A stretch of DNA of 64,000 bases from assembly GCA_025463605.1 (NCBI GenBank), contig JAODAV010000027.1, forward strand, positions 91,984-155,983. Reading direction: 5' to 3'. Of this stretch, positions 1-8,410 are shown piece by piece (positions within the stretch are counted from its first letter, which is position 1; each line of letters starts with the position of its first letter). Both the position numbers and the translations under genes were made by a program. The DNA comes from Rhodoglobus sp. (GTDB taxonomy: Bacteria > Actinomycetota > Actinomycetes > Actinomycetales > Microbacteriaceae). The notes beneath the pieces are model-generated. The model worked only from the letters and a program-made list of their open reading frames with translations, searched no databases and was not told where the DNA came from.

Positions 1-2
1 GG

Positions 3-836
3 CACTCGCGTGCGGTATCCCTCGACCCGCAACGCCGTGGCGACGACGAGTACCTCGCTCGCATCCGCGCGGCGCAGCTCCGCGCGTCGCAACCGCTCGT
101 CATCGCCGGGATGTCGGCGGCCGCAGTGTGGGAGCTACCTGTGGTGGGCGCGTGGCCAACGCGCGTCGCGGTGTCCGCCGCGCCTGAACCGGGTGGTCGT
201 TCCAACGCCCATCTGGCACGCTCATACGTCGGGTTCCCTCCGCCCACCGAGGAGCGCGACGGCTTGCGGGTGACGACTCTCCCGCGAACCGTGGTCGACA
301 TCGGTCGCACCGAGTCGATGGCGCGCGCCGTTGCCGTCACGGATGCGGCGCTCCGGGGCCAGAAGCCGTCCAGGGGCCGGGCCGCTCGCCGGGGCATTAC
401 GAAATTCTCGGTTGAACGTGAGTTGAACCGACTGGCGGCGGCGCCAGGCGTCGCCAAAGCTCGAGGCATCCTGTCGTTCGCCGACGGAAAGTCGGGGTCG
501 GCGGGCGAGTCGTGCAGCCGCGTGGGGATGTGGCGGCTCGGACTGCCCGCCCCACGGCTTCAGGAGACATTCACCGATGAGCGGGGGCTGATCGGGATCG
601 TCGACTTCTGGTGGCCGGAATACAACCTCGTCGGCGAATTCGACGGAATGGGCAAGTATCTCCGCGACGAGTTCAGAGGCGGAAGGACCACCGCCGACAT
701 CGTCATGGAGGAGAAGGTCAGGGAGGACCGGCTGCGTGCCCTGGGCCTTGGCATGGTGCGGTGGGGCTGGCCTGTCGCAATGGACCTTCGGCTGCTGGAA
801 GCGAAATTGCGTGGGGCGGGCCTGGGCCGGCGCTGA
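3..836 (+). CDS. AbiEi/DUF559-type protein with nuclease-like C-terminus, 5' partial
   Basis: The reading frame is open from base 3 with no start codon that fits the family, so the gene begins left of the window; 277 codons are visible. The visible N-terminal part (LVIAGMSAAAVWELPVVG) matches the 'target present, promoter-like AAALWGLP' segment of actinobacterial AbiEi-family antitoxin-domain proteins. The C-terminal part carries VDFWWPEYNLVGEFDG followed by KY and later EKVREDRLRALG, which is the DUF559/Vsr-like endonuclease fold pattern (D...E.D...K). Such proteins are common, mostly uncharacterised and not proven to be toxin-antitoxin parts; no toxin partner is seen on the visible side. 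Function is inferred from family resemblance only. Confidence 0.7.
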   Translation, partial: HSRAVSLDPQRRGDDEYLARIRAAQLRASQPLVIAGMSAAAVWELPVVGAWPTRVAVSAAPEPGGRSNAHLARSYVGFPPPTEERDGLRVTTLPRTVVDIGRTESMARAVAVTDAALRGQKPSRGRAARRGITKFSVERELNRLAAAPGVAKARGILSFADGKSGSAGESCSRVGMWRLGLPAPRLQETFTDERGLIGIVDFWWPEYNLVGEFDGMGKYLRDEFRGGRTTADIVMEEKVREDRLRALGLGMVRWGWPVAMDLRLLEAKLRGAGLGRR

Positions 837-930
837 CAATTGACTCGCGCGCTGCGGTACAAACATGCGCGCCGAACGCGAGCCTCCGCGCCGCCGACAA
901 CGCTCAGCGCCGGGGGGAACGGGGGACAGG
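837..930. other. short convergent intergenic gap
   Basis: These 94 bases separate the ends of two convergent genes. They are GC-rich with a G-run near the right end; I see no clear terminator hairpin followed by T residues. Confidence 0.4.
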
Positions 931-2685
931 TCAGTCGGCGATGTTGAGCAGCAGGTGCCCGGATGACACGGTGGCGCCCACGGTCGCGTTGACGCCCGTC
1001 ACGGTGCCGTCTTTATGCGCGGTGAGAGGCTGTTCCATCTTCATCGCCTCGAGCACGAGGATGAGGTCGCCCTTGACGACCTTGTCGCCCTCGGCGACGG
1101 CGAGCTTGACGACGGTTGCCTGCATGGGCGCCTTCACCGAGTCGCCCGTGACTGTGTTGACGGCCGACGAGGCCCGGCGCTTGGGCGGCGCCGCGAGGGC
1201 GACGCTTCCGCCGGCCGCGGGGATGAGCTTCGTCGGAAGTGAGACCTCGACGCGCTTGCCGCCGACCTCGACGACCACGTTGTGACGAGCGGGCGGCGTG
1301 CTGCCGTCGGGCAGTGATCCGCTCCACGGCTCGATGTCGTTGACGAAGTTGGTCTCGATCCAGCGCGTGAACACTTCGAAGGGTTCGTTGGTGAACGCGG
1401 GGTCGCGCACGATCTTGCGGTGGAACGGGAGCACGGTGGGCAGGCCCGCCACCTCGAATTCGTCGAGTGCACGGCGCGAGCGCTCGAGCGCATCCGTGCG
1501 CGAGCTTCCCGTCACGATGAGTTTGGCGAGCAGCGAGTCGAACGCCCCGCTGATCACGTCGCCCGTGGTGACGCCGCTGTCGACGCGCACGCCGGGGCCG
1601 CCGGGCATCCTGAGCACGCTGACCGGGCCGGGGGAGGGCATGAAGCCCCGTCCGGGGTCTTCGCCGTTGATGCGGAACTCGAACGAGTGACCGTGCGGCA
1701 CGGGGTCGTCGTATCCGATCTCCTCGCCCTCGGCGATGCGGAACTGCTCGCGCACCAGGTCGATTCCGGTGACCTCTTCGGAGACCGGATGCTCCACCTG
1801 CAGCCGCGTGTTCACTTCGAGGAACGAGATGGTGCCGTCTTTGGCGACGAGGAACTCGCACGTGCCGGCGCCGACATAGCCCACTTCGCGCAGGATCGCC
1901 TTGGACGATTCGTAGAGCGCGGCATTCTGCTCGTCGGAGAGGAACGGCGCGGGCGCCTCCTCGACGAGCTTCTGGTGACGGCGCTGCAGCGAGCAGTCAC
2001 GCGTGGAGATGACGACGACATTGCCATGGGTGTCGCCGAGGCACTGGGTTTCGACATGACGTGGCTGGTCGAGGTATTTCTCGACGAAGCACTCGCCGCG
2101 ACCGAAGGCGGCAACCGCCTCGCGAGTCGCGGAATCGAACAGCTCGGGGATCTCTTCGCGAGTGCGGGCGACTTTGAGCCCGCGGCCGCCGCCACCGAAC
2201 GCGGCCTTGATCGCGACGGGCAGACCGTGCAGGTCGACGAAGTCGAGCACCTCTTTCGCGCCGGACACCGGGTTGAGGGTTCCTGGTGCGAGGGGCGCGC
2301 CGACCTTTTCGGCGATGTGGCGCGCCGACACCTTGTCGCCGAGCTTCTCGATCGCCTCGGGTGACGGTCCGATCCAGATGAGTCCCGCGTCGATGACCGC
2401 TCGGGCGAAGTCGGCGTTCTCGGCGAGGAAGCCGTATCCGGGGTGCACCGCATTCGCCCCGGAGCGGCGGGCGACCGAGAGCAGCTTCTCGATCACGAGA
2501 TAGGTCTCCGCCGAGGTCGTGCCGTCGAGCGCGTACGCCTCGTCCGCGAGTTTGACGTGGCGAGCATCCCGATCCTGGTCGGCGTACACCGCGACCGACG
2601 CGATTCCGCTGTCTTTTGCGGCGCGGATGACGCGCACCGCGATCTCGCCCCGGTTTGCGATCAGGACCTTCGTGATGCGAGCCAT
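931..2685 (-). CDS. acyl-CoA carboxylase alpha subunit (biotin carboxylase + biotin carrier)
   Basis: This 584-aa protein carboxylates its own biotin with ATP and bicarbonate and delivers CO2 to a beta carboxyltransferase such as the one at 8632-10230, giving malonyl-CoA or methylmalonyl-CoA. It opens with [14 protein letters not shown], has the ATP-grasp glycine loop [11 protein letters not shown], the RDCSLQRR motif, and ends with a biotinyl domain whose EAMKMEQ motif places the biotinylated lysine at about K549. The order biotin carboxylase, linker, carrier domain is that of actinobacterial AccA3/BccA proteins and length is normal. The frame extends upstream to 2718 and an ATG lies at 2691, but MARITKV at 2685 aligns with the family and follows a TAGGCT -10-like hexamer by eight bases. 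BirA at 15659 would biotinylate it. Confidence 0.93.
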   Translation of the reverse strand: MARITKVLIANRGEIAVRVIRAAKDSGIASVAVYADQDRDARHVKLADEAYALDGTTSAETYLVIEKLLSVARRSGANAVHPGYGFLAENADFARAVIDAGLIWIGPSPEAIEKLGDKVSARHIAEKVGAPLAPGTLNPVSGAKEVLDFVDLHGLPVAIKAAFGGGGRGLKVARTREEIPELFDSATREAVAAFGRGECFVEKYLDQPRHVETQCLGDTHGNVVVISTRDCSLQRRHQKLVEEAPAPFLSDEQNAALYESSKAILREVGYVGAGTCEFLVAKDGTISFLEVNTRLQVEHPVSEEVTGIDLVREQFRIAEGEEIGYDDPVPHGHSFEFRINGEDPGRGFMPSPGPVSVLRMPGGPGVRVDSGVTTGDVISGAFDSLLAKLIVTGSSRTDALERSRRALDEFEVAGLPTVLPFHRKIVRDPAFTNEPFEVFTRWIETNFVNDIEPWSGSLPDGSTPPARHNVVVEVGGKRVEVSLPTKLIPAAGGSVALAAPPKRRASSAVNTVTGDSVKAPMQATVVKLAVAEGDKVVKGDLILVLEAMKMEQPLTAHKDGTVTGVNATVGATVSSGHLLLNIAD

Positions 2686-2693
2686 AGTCATCC

Positions 2694-2699
2694 AGCCTA
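2694..2699 (-). promoter_or_regulatory. candidate -10 hexamer for the carboxylase alpha gene
   Basis: TAGGCT on the minus strand lies eight bases before the ATG at 2685 and two before the ATG at 2691. The first spacing would give a leaderless or nearly leaderless message. It is weaker evidence than the exact six-base cases elsewhere in the window. Confidence 0.4.
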
Positions 2700-2763
2700 T
2701 TGGGAACACAGCGGCCACCTTTGGGTGGTCCAGACAAAAAGGGGCGGCAGAGCCTGTGGGTGG

Positions 2764-3399
2764 CTACAAGAGGCCGCGGTTCCAAAGACTGGGCCAGGGG
2801 ATGCCGAACTCGAGCAGCAATTCGCGCAGCAGCGAGACCGACAGGCCGACGACCGCGTGCGGGTCGCCCTCGATGCGCTCGATGAAAGCGGCTCCGAGAC
2901 TGTCGATCGTGAACGCGCCCGCGACCGTGAGCGGTTCGCCGGTGGCGATGTACGCGTCGATCTCGTCGTCGGTCATGTTGCCGGCGAAGGTCACGCTCGC
3001 GGTCGACACTCCGCCGGTCGCCGCGCCGATGCGACCCCCGCGGTGGTCGATGAGCCAATGGCCGGAGTGCAGCAGACCGGTGCGGCCGCGCTGGGCAAGC
3101 CAGCGCTCGCGGGCGATCTCGGGCCGGTGCGGTTTGCCGTACAGCGCGCCGTCGAGCTCGAACGCGGAATCACCGCCGAGGATGACGCCGTCGATGGGCA
3201 CCCCGTCGACGAATGTGCCCAGCACGGCTTCGGCTTTGGCGCGCGCGAGCATTTGCACGAGTGCCGGCCCGTCGAGCGGGCCCGCGGCGGCCGCCACCGC
3301 CTCCTCGTCCACGCCGGACGACAACAGAACGGGTTCGATGCCCGCCGCGCGCAGCGTCGCCAGCCTCGCGGGCGAGGTCGACGCGAGATACAGGCGCAC
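2764..3399 (-). CDS. maf: Maf-family nucleoside triphosphate pyrophosphatase
   Basis: This 211-aa protein belongs to the Maf/YhdE family, which hydrolyses dTTP, UTP or modified nucleotides to monophosphates and limits their incorporation. The N-terminal RLYLASTSPAR signature, the GGDS motif in place of the usual G-A-D-T, the GKP motif and the RTGLLHSGHWLI segment are all visible. The start is set at GTG 3399 because AGGAG lies six to seven bases upstream; a longer frame to 3420 lacks this support and would overlap the divergent gene. It ends 78 bases before the carboxylase alpha gene and probably precedes it in one transcript, an arrangement frequent in actinobacteria. Confidence 0.9.
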   Translation of the reverse strand: MRLYLASTSPARLATLRAAGIEPVLLSSGVDEEAVAAAAGPLDGPALVQMLARAKAEAVLGTFVDGVPIDGVILGGDSAFELDGALYGKPHRPEIARERWLAQRGRTGLLHSGHWLIDHRGGRIGAATGGVSTASVTFAGNMTDDEIDAYIATGEPLTVAGAFTIDSLGAAFIERIEGDPHAVVGLSVSLLRELLLEFGIPWPSLWNRGLL

Positions 3400-3407
3400 G
3401 GGACTCC

Positions 3408-3413
3408 TATGCT
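3408..3413 (+). promoter_or_regulatory. -10 hexamer, leaderless start of the RNA methyltransferase gene
   Basis: TATGCT ends six bases before the ATG at 3420, placing the predicted +1 on the A of the start codon. No Shine-Dalgarno sequence precedes this ATG, which agrees with a leaderless transcript. Confidence 0.65.
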
Positions 3414-3419
3414 CGAACA

Positions 3420-4652
3420 ATGGGTGAGTGGGCCGGAAGGCAAGTCGAGGTCGACGTTACCAACATCGCGCACGGCGGGGTCTCGGTGGCGCGCCACGAG
3501 GGGCGTGTCGTCTTCGTCGCCGATGCTATTCCCGGCGAGCGCGTGGTCGCGCGCGTGAGCGACGACTCCAAGAAGGCGTTCTGGCGCGCCGAGACGCTGT
3601 TGGTCGTGGAGCCGAGCGTGCATCGCCGCGATCACGTCTGGTCGGCCGCCGCGCTGGACCGGGACCCGGCGGACCGTGCGGGAGGCGCGGAGTTCGGCCA
3701 CATCGACCTCGCGCACCAGCGCGAATTGAAGCGGCAGGTGCTGGCCGACTCGCTTCAGCGCATGGCGGGCGTATGGACCGAGGCTCAAGTCGAGGCGATT
3801 CCCGGCGATGAGGAGCGAGACGGCACGGGATGGCGCACCCGCGTTCGCTTGCACGTTGACGACAGTGGGCGGCCGGGCCCGTATGCCGCGCGCTCACACC
3901 GCGTCATCCCGGTCACCGACTTGCCGCTTGCGACGGATGAGCTCGCCGAGGCAGCTCCGCTCGCGGAGCGTTTCGAGGGCGAGACGCACGTCGACGTGCT
4001 CGCCCCGTCGACGGGCGGTGCTCGGCTGATCATCGGGGCGCAGAAGCCGAGCGTGATCACGGAGATTGTCGGTGAGCGCGAGTTCCGGCTGGCCGATGGC
4101 GGGTTCTGGCAGGTGCACCGCGGCGCGGCGGCCGCACTGACGGCAGCGGTGCAGGATGCCATCGCGGCAGACCGCTTCGATCCGCTCGCCGCCAACCTCG
4201 ACCTTTACGGGGGCGTCGGGCTGCTCGCCGCCGCTGTGGCCGATCGCTTCGGACCGACGACACGGATCACGAGCGTGGAAAGCGATGAGGCGGCGACGGA
4301 CTTCGCCTCCGGTAACCTCTCGGAGTGGCTCGGAGCTCGAGCGGAGACCGGTCGAGTCGAGCGGTGGGTGCGTGAGCTCGCGTCATCCGCAAGCGCGAGC
4401 GAACGAGCCCGTCTCGCCAAGGCGACGGTCGTGCTCGACCCGCCCCGCTCGGGTGCCGGGCGGCAAGTGGTCGACTCGGTGGCCGCGCTCGCGCCCGCGC
4501 AGGTGGTCTACGTTGCGTGTGATCCGGTGGCCTTCGCGCGGGATGTGGGCCTGTTCGCCGCCCACGGGTACTCCTTGGAACGGCTGCGGGCGTTCGATCT
4601 GTTCCCGAACACGCATCACGTCGAGGCAGTGGGAACCCTCACCCGGGCCTAA
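3420..4652 (+). CDS. TRAM-domain class I SAM-dependent RNA methyltransferase (TrmA/RlmD-like)
   Basis: This 410-aa protein has an N-terminal TRAM-like beta-barrel (GRQVEVDVTNIAHGGVSVAR, about residues 5-60) and a C-terminal Rossmann methyltransferase domain. The SAM motif is LDLYGGVGLLAAAV, motif IV is VVLDPPRSGAG, and the catalytic cysteine loop is VVYVACDP, as in enzymes making 5-methyluridine in tRNA or 23S rRNA. The four cysteines that bind an iron-sulfur cluster in RlmD are not evident, so it belongs to the cluster-less branch common in actinobacteria. The exact uridine target cannot be told. The start at 3420 is divergent from maf with about 20 bases between the start codons. Confidence 0.88.
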   Translation: MGEWAGRQVEVDVTNIAHGGVSVARHEGRVVFVADAIPGERVVARVSDDSKKAFWRAETLLVVEPSVHRRDHVWSAAALDRDPADRAGGAEFGHIDLAHQRELKRQVLADSLQRMAGVWTEAQVEAIPGDEERDGTGWRTRVRLHVDDSGRPGPYAARSHRVIPVTDLPLATDELAEAAPLAERFEGETHVDVLAPSTGGARLIIGAQKPSVITEIVGEREFRLADGGFWQVHRGAAAALTAAVQDAIAADRFDPLAANLDLYGGVGLLAAAVADRFGPTTRITSVESDEAATDFASGNLSEWLGARAETGRVERWVRELASSASASERARLAKATVVLDPPRSGAGRQVVDSVAALAPAQVVYVACDPVAFARDVGLFAAHGYSLERLRAFDLFPNTHHVEAVGTLTRA

Positions 4653-4692
4653 CGACCGGAATGTTGGCCCCGCGTTCGCACCGCCCCGACAG

Positions 4693-4698
4693 TACGAT
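4693..4698 (+). promoter_or_regulatory. candidate -10 of the two-component operon
   Basis: TACGAT lies 30 bases before the ATG at 4729; the predicted +1 near 4705 would leave a leader of about 24 bases containing GGAAGATCGGA, which can act as a weak ribosome-binding site. Confidence 0.4.
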
Positions 4699-4728
4699 GG
4701 GTGCAGCATCCCGGAAGATCGGATCACC

Positions 4729-5433
4729 ATGGCCCAGGCAACACCGACCGAGGCTAACCCTGCCACGGCGGCGTCGAACGTGCGCGTCGCTGTCGTCGAC
4801 GATCACGAGTCGGTTCGGCTCGGATTGAAAGCTGCCTTCATCGACGAAGGCTACGAGTTCGTGCTCGCCGCCGCGACGGTGCAGGAACTCGTCGACGGGC
4901 TCGCCGGCCGCGAGGTCGACGTGACCGTGCTCGACCTGTCGCTGGGCGACGGTTCCACCGTCACCGACAACGTCAAGCGCGTGCAGGCCACCGGCTCGGC
5001 TGTGCTCGTGCACAGCATCGCCGACCGCGTGGCGAGCGTGCGAGAGGCCCTCGCCGCTGGTGCCGCCGGGGTCATTCCCAAGTCGTCGGCAACGAAGACC
5101 GTGTTGGCTGCAGCGGCGACCGTCGCCCGCGGCGAGGTTCTCAACAACCTCGAGTGGGCAACGGCGATCGACGCCGACCGCGACTTCGCGAAGGCTCAGC
5201 TGGGTCGCCGCGAGCGGGAGATCCTGCACCTCTACGCGTCAGGGCTGCCGCTCAAGCTCGCCGCCCAGCAGCTCGGCATCGGCTATTCGACCGCCCGCGA
5301 ATACCTCGACCGCATCCGCGTGAAATACGTGGAGGTGGGCCGACCCGCCCCGACCAAGGTCGACCTGCTTCGACGAGCTGTGGAGGATGGCATCCTCCCG
5401 GGGCTCGACCAGGACGGCGGAGATGGCCGATAG
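4729..5433 (+). CDS. NarL/FixJ-type response regulator
   Basis: This 234-aa cytoplasmic regulator has a receiver domain at residues 18-130 and a LuxR-type helix-turn-helix at about 155-215. The acidic pair D24-D25 (AVVDDHES), the phospho-acceptor D69 (VTVLDLSLGDG) and K118 (VIPKSS) are in their expected places. The DNA-binding part reads LGRREREILHLYASGLPLKLAAQQLGI when taken in pieces, with a recognition helix in STAREYLDRIR. The kinase gene overlaps its end by 11 bases and a third gene follows, so the three form one operon. Targets are unknown; the gene-free region after the operon has operator-like palindromes but no adjacent target gene on this strand. Confidence 0.88.
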   Translation: MAQATPTEANPATAASNVRVAVVDDHESVRLGLKAAFIDEGYEFVLAAATVQELVDGLAGREVDVTVLDLSLGDGSTVTDNVKRVQATGSAVLVHSIADRVASVREALAAGAAGVIPKSSATKTVLAAAATVARGEVLNNLEWATAIDADRDFAKAQLGRREREILHLYASGLPLKLAAQQLGIGYSTAREYLDRIRVKYVEVGRPAPTKVDLLRRAVEDGILPGLDQDGGDGR

Positions 5434-6694
5434 CGTGACGGCCCCCAAGACCGTCCCGCAGGGCAAGCAGCTGCGTAACCCGATCAGCCGCAAGCAGGTC
5501 GAAAACGTGATCTCGCGGTCGGTCGGCGTGTTCGGAATCGTCTTCGGCGCCCAGACGGTGCCGTGGCTGCTCGGCCAGCTCGACGAGCCGTACTCGATTT
5601 GGCTCTGGATCATCGTGCCGGCGATGTTCGGCAGCCTCGTGGTCGCCGTCGTTTGCTCGTTCGCGAAGCGCTGGGTGCGTCCGGCCCACGGGCTTGTCTC
5701 GATCGTCTACCTGATCGCGATCATCACCTGGCCATTCATGATCCGGCCGGATGCGGAGATATTCTCCGGAATTCACTGGCTCTATTACCTGCTCACCGTC
5801 GCCACGGCGACTGCGGCGATCGCCTTCAATACCGCACTGGCGACCGTGTACCTCTTCGTCGCGCCGCTCATCTACATGGTCGTGCGGGCGACTCCGCTCG
5901 GCGGCGCGGCACCATTGGGGCTCGCAGTGCTCGAGACGATCTACTCGATCATCCTCGGCGGCGCGGTCATGATCATCGTGACGATGCTCCGTTCGGCGGC
6001 CTCGTCAGTCGATAACGCGCAGGCGACCGCCCTCGACCGCTACAGTCACGCGGTGCGCCAGCACGCCACAGAGGTGGAGCGCGTGCAGGTCGACTCGATC
6101 GTGCACGACAGCGTTCTCACGACGTTCATCTCGGCCGCCCGCGCGTTCACTCCGCAGGCCCAGGAACTGGCGGCAACGATGGCCGGCAACGCGATCGGCT
6201 ACTTGCGCGATGCCGCGGCTGCGAGTCCCGATGACGGAACGACCGTGCGGTTCGCGACCCTTGCGGAGCGGATCACGGATGCCGCGGCCGCCCTGTCGAG
6301 CCCATTCGAGTTGCGCGTCAAGAGCGTCGGCACGCGATCGCTGCCGGTGCAGGCGGCAGAAGCGATCTATTCGGCCGCGGTGCAGGCGATGGTCAACAGC
6401 CTGCAGCACGCGGGGGAAGACGACGTGAAGCGCTGGGTCGCGGTGCGCGGCATCTCGCCCGGTGGTCTCGAGGTGGTCGTCGGCGACACCGGCGCGGGCT
6501 TCGAGCTCGTGGAAGTACCCAATGAGCGTCTCGGCGTGCGAGTTTCGATCATCGAGCGGATCGCCAACGCGGGCGGTCGGGCCGTGATCCAGTCGGCGCC
6601 CGGCGAGGGCACGATCGTGAGCATCCGCTGGCCGCATGCCGCCGCCCCCGCGGCTCCCACGTTCGAGGTTGCCGTGCAGGAGGAGGTTCGGTGA
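5423..6694 (+). CDS. 6-TM sensor histidine kinase (HisKA_3-like)
   Basis: This 423-aa membrane kinase should phosphorylate the response regulator encoded just before it. Six hydrophobic segments fall at about residues 33-52, 58-80, 88-107, 119-136, 138-156 and 169-190. The H-box is VDSIVHDSVLTTFISAAR with H228, and the C-terminal GHKL ATPase keeps the N-box (MVNSLQHAG, N325), the G1 box (VVVGDTGAGF, D355) and a G2-like GVRVSIIERIANAGG. No extracellular sensor domain is visible, so the signal is probably membrane-borne or intramembrane. The ATG at 5423 lies in GGACGGCGGAGATGG; the frame is open further upstream but an earlier start would overlap the regulator more. Confidence 0.85.
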   Translation: MADSVTAPKTVPQGKQLRNPISRKQVENVISRSVGVFGIVFGAQTVPWLLGQLDEPYSIWLWIIVPAMFGSLVVAVVCSFAKRWVRPAHGLVSIVYLIAIITWPFMIRPDAEIFSGIHWLYYLLTVATATAAIAFNTALATVYLFVAPLIYMVVRATPLGGAAPLGLAVLETIYSIILGGAVMIIVTMLRSAASSVDNAQATALDRYSHAVRQHATEVERVQVDSIVHDSVLTTFISAARAFTPQAQELAATMAGNAIGYLRDAAAASPDDGTTVRFATLAERITDAAAALSSPFELRVKSVGTRSLPVQAAEAIYSAAVQAMVNSLQHAGEDDVKRWVAVRGISPGGLEVVVGDTGAGFELVEVPNERLGVRVSIIERIANAGGRAVIQSAPGEGTIVSIRWPHAAAPAAPTFEVAVQEEVR

Positions 6695-7728
6695 ACATCG
6701 GCATCCCGCGGTATCTCATCGTCGGCATGGCGGCGTTGTTCTCGGCCTACCACCTCGTGCTCGCGACGTACACGATCGACCAGCCGCGGCATCCGGAGCC
6801 CATCATCGTCGCGATGGTGCTGTATGGGGTCGCCACGATCGTGAGCCTCTTGCCGTGGGGCCCCGTGCGCATGCCGATCTGGATGGCTGCTTTCAACTTC
6901 GCGATCGTCGTCGCGATCACCCTGCTCGTCTCCAACGAACTCGATTTCAACCGCCCGGATGGCGTCGGCTACTCCAGTTGGTACGTCGCCGCGAGCGGCA
7001 CGTTGCTCACGATCACGTCGACACGCGGACGGCACACGTTCGCGTGGCTCGGCATCGGGTTCCTCGTGGTGCAATCGGCGGCCATCGTCGGGCCGGGGCT
7101 CTTCAGCCTCGGAATCGTGGGCAGCGCATCCTGGGTCGCCGTATCGCACGTTCTCAGCACGGCCCTCGCCAAGGCGTCGAAGGATGCCCAGCGCTTCGCC
7201 CTCGCCGAGCGCGAGGCCACCGACTGGCAGGCCGCCCAGGAGGCCCACGTCTACGAGCGGCAGTTCCGCCTGGGCCAGACGAGCGCGATGGCCCTCGGGA
7301 TGCTGCGGCAGATCCAGGAGAGCAACGGCGACCTTACGGATGCGCAGCGCCAGGAATGCCTGCACCTCGAGGGCGCGATCCGCGACGAGATCCGCGGGCG
7401 CAAGCTGCTCAACGACGCCGTGCGCGACGAAGTGATGATCGCGCGTCGCCGTGGAGCGACCGTGACGCTGCTCGACGAGGGCGGGCTCGACGACCTCTCA
7501 GACGACGAACTCGATCGCGTGCTCAACCGGCTTGCGCTGGCTCTCCACGAAACGAACGCCGACAAGGTGATCGCGCGAACCGTGCCCGAGGGCTCGGATG
7601 TCGCGGTCACCGTGGTGGGGCTGCGCAGCCTCGCCGACGGCGAGTCGGTCGCACTGGGCCAGGACTCGCTCGAGGACGACGAAGTGGACCTCTGGCTCGA
7701 GATCCCGCGGGTGCCGGTCACTCCGTAG
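6691..7728 (+). CDS. 6-TM membrane protein resembling a degenerate histidine kinase
   Basis: The GTG start overlaps the kinase stop by four bases and is preceded by GGAGGAGG. The 345-aa product has six predicted membrane segments (about residues 7-27, 37-54, 63-82, 95-110, 117-135 and 144-160), then a helical stretch and a mixed alpha/beta tail, the same architecture as the neighbouring kinase. Where the kinase has its H-box this protein reads QFRLGQTSAMALGMLRQI without histidine, and where the N-box would be it reads LNRLALALHETNADK; no DxGxG box is seen. I infer a pseudokinase or co-sensor partnering the kinase. This is structural reasoning by eye; it could also be an unrelated membrane protein. 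Confidence 0.6.
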   Translation: MNIGIPRYLIVGMAALFSAYHLVLATYTIDQPRHPEPIIVAMVLYGVATIVSLLPWGPVRMPIWMAAFNFAIVVAITLLVSNELDFNRPDGVGYSSWYVAASGTLLTITSTRGRHTFAWLGIGFLVVQSAAIVGPGLFSLGIVGSASWVAVSHVLSTALAKASKDAQRFALAEREATDWQAAQEAHVYERQFRLGQTSAMALGMLRQIQESNGDLTDAQRQECLHLEGAIRDEIRGRKLLNDAVRDEVMIARRRGATVTLLDEGGLDDLSDDELDRVLNRLALALHETNADKVIARTVPEGSDVAVTVVGLRSLADGESVALGQDSLEDDEVDLWLEIPRVPVTP

Positions 7729-7933
7729 TACCCGGTGGCGCTGCCGCCGCCCCGCCGCCGCGCGCGAGGTCTTCTTGCGCCGCGCGCGGGGGTCTGCGCA
7801 GTGCGCGGCTGTTCGTACGGGCGCGCGGGCAGTAAACCTCAGCGCGGGGGTCGCGGGAAGGTTGCGGTGCGGGCCGGCGGGAAGGTTGCGGGCGCGGGGG
7901 AGCGGCAGGGGCGGGGAGGCGCCAGGCAAAGCA

Positions 7934-7973
7934 GAAGGGCCGGAGGTGCTTGAAGCACGGACTCCGGCCCTTC
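7934..7973. terminator. strong bidirectional hairpin after the two-component operon
   Basis: A perfect 12-bp stem (GAAGGGCCGGAG with CTCCGGCCCTTC) encloses a nested GTGC/GCAC stem with loop TTGAA. There is no T-tract in either direction, so termination would depend on the hairpin strength or on Rho. Confidence 0.7.
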
Positions 7974-7982
7974 GCTAAGACC

Positions 7983-8019
7983 CGGGTCAGGGCGACAACC
8001 CGAATATCGCCCTGACCCG
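7983..8019. terminator. second strong hairpin, 9 bp after the first
   Basis: A perfect 13-bp stem (CGGGTCAGGGCGA with TCGCCCTGACCCG) closes an 11-base loop. Having two different perfect hairpins in tandem between convergent operons suggests one serves each direction. Confidence 0.65.
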
Positions 8020-8091
8020 CCCCCAAGTCATCGGCCCGCTTACCCTAGTCGGCCGATGAACTGGTGGTGTACTCAAAAGAGAGACACCTAG

Positions 8092-8103
8092 CACTAACTA
8101 GTG
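8092..8103. promoter_or_regulatory. operator-like inverted repeat
   Basis: CACTA and TAGTG face each other across a two-base spacer, inside a larger imperfect dyad ACACCTAG...CTAGTGTG. The size fits a dimeric regulator site; no target gene is adjacent. Confidence 0.3.
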
Positions 8104-8218
8104 TGGCCGGGCGAGCGAGCACGGCAAAGTCGTCACTTTGGGGGACCCTCGGGGGACACATCGCAGGCAAAGTGCCCAGTATTCACGCGGATTTTCACGA
8201 TCTTCCGATATATAGGTG

Positions 8219-8250
8219 AACCCTAAACGGGGTACATTTCGCCGATCGCG
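8219..8250. repeat. imperfect direct repeat, copy 1
   Basis: The unit begins AACCC, contains GGGGTAC followed by TTTCG and ends GATCGCG. A second copy with the same landmarks lies at 8354-8383, start-to-start 135 bases away. Confidence 0.5.
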
Positions 8251-8353
8251 GGCCATATCGTCCGTCCGAGGGGGGTAGAACGGTCTGTTTCAGTCGCGCA
8301 GGCTACGGATTTCGTTGTGGTGTGGGGCCGCGAGAAAGCTTTCCGTGGTTTGT

Positions 8354-8383
8354 AACCCGTTTGGGGTACGTTTTCGGATCGCG
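8354..8383. repeat. imperfect direct repeat, copy 2
   Basis: AACCC, GGGGTAC, TTTTCG and GATCGCG recur in the same order as in the copy at 8219-8250, two bases shorter overall. The pair lies in non-coding DNA and is not explained by protein conservation. Confidence 0.5.
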
Positions 8384-8410
8384 CTGCGGTCGGGCGCGAG
8401 GCTGGCACCA

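Larger units (their letters stand above)
7729..8410. other. 682-bp gene-free region with hairpins, repeats and palindromes
   Basis: No credible coding frame is found here. The left part (7729-7930) is extremely G-rich. Two strong back-to-back hairpins lie at 7934-8019. To their right are a CACTA-AC-TAGTG inverted repeat at 8092-8103, a pair of about 30-bp imperfect direct repeats (8219-8250 and 8354-8383) and a perfect GAAAGCTTTC palindrome at 8334-8343. Base composition drops toward A+T around 8165-8240 (TATATAG at 8209-8215), unlike its neighbours. Both flanking genes end here, so promoter function for a protein gene is not obvious; a small RNA or regulator-binding array is possible. Confidence 0.5.

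Noticed and set aside
111..836. ATG at 111 as the true start of the first gene
   Set aside because: The in-frame codons before it continue the family's N-terminal pattern to the window edge, so the gene most likely starts outside.
2443..3558. A 371-codon plus-strand frame across maf
   Set aside because: It covers the start of the RNA methyltransferase in another frame and has no domain; maf and the methyltransferase explain the DNA.
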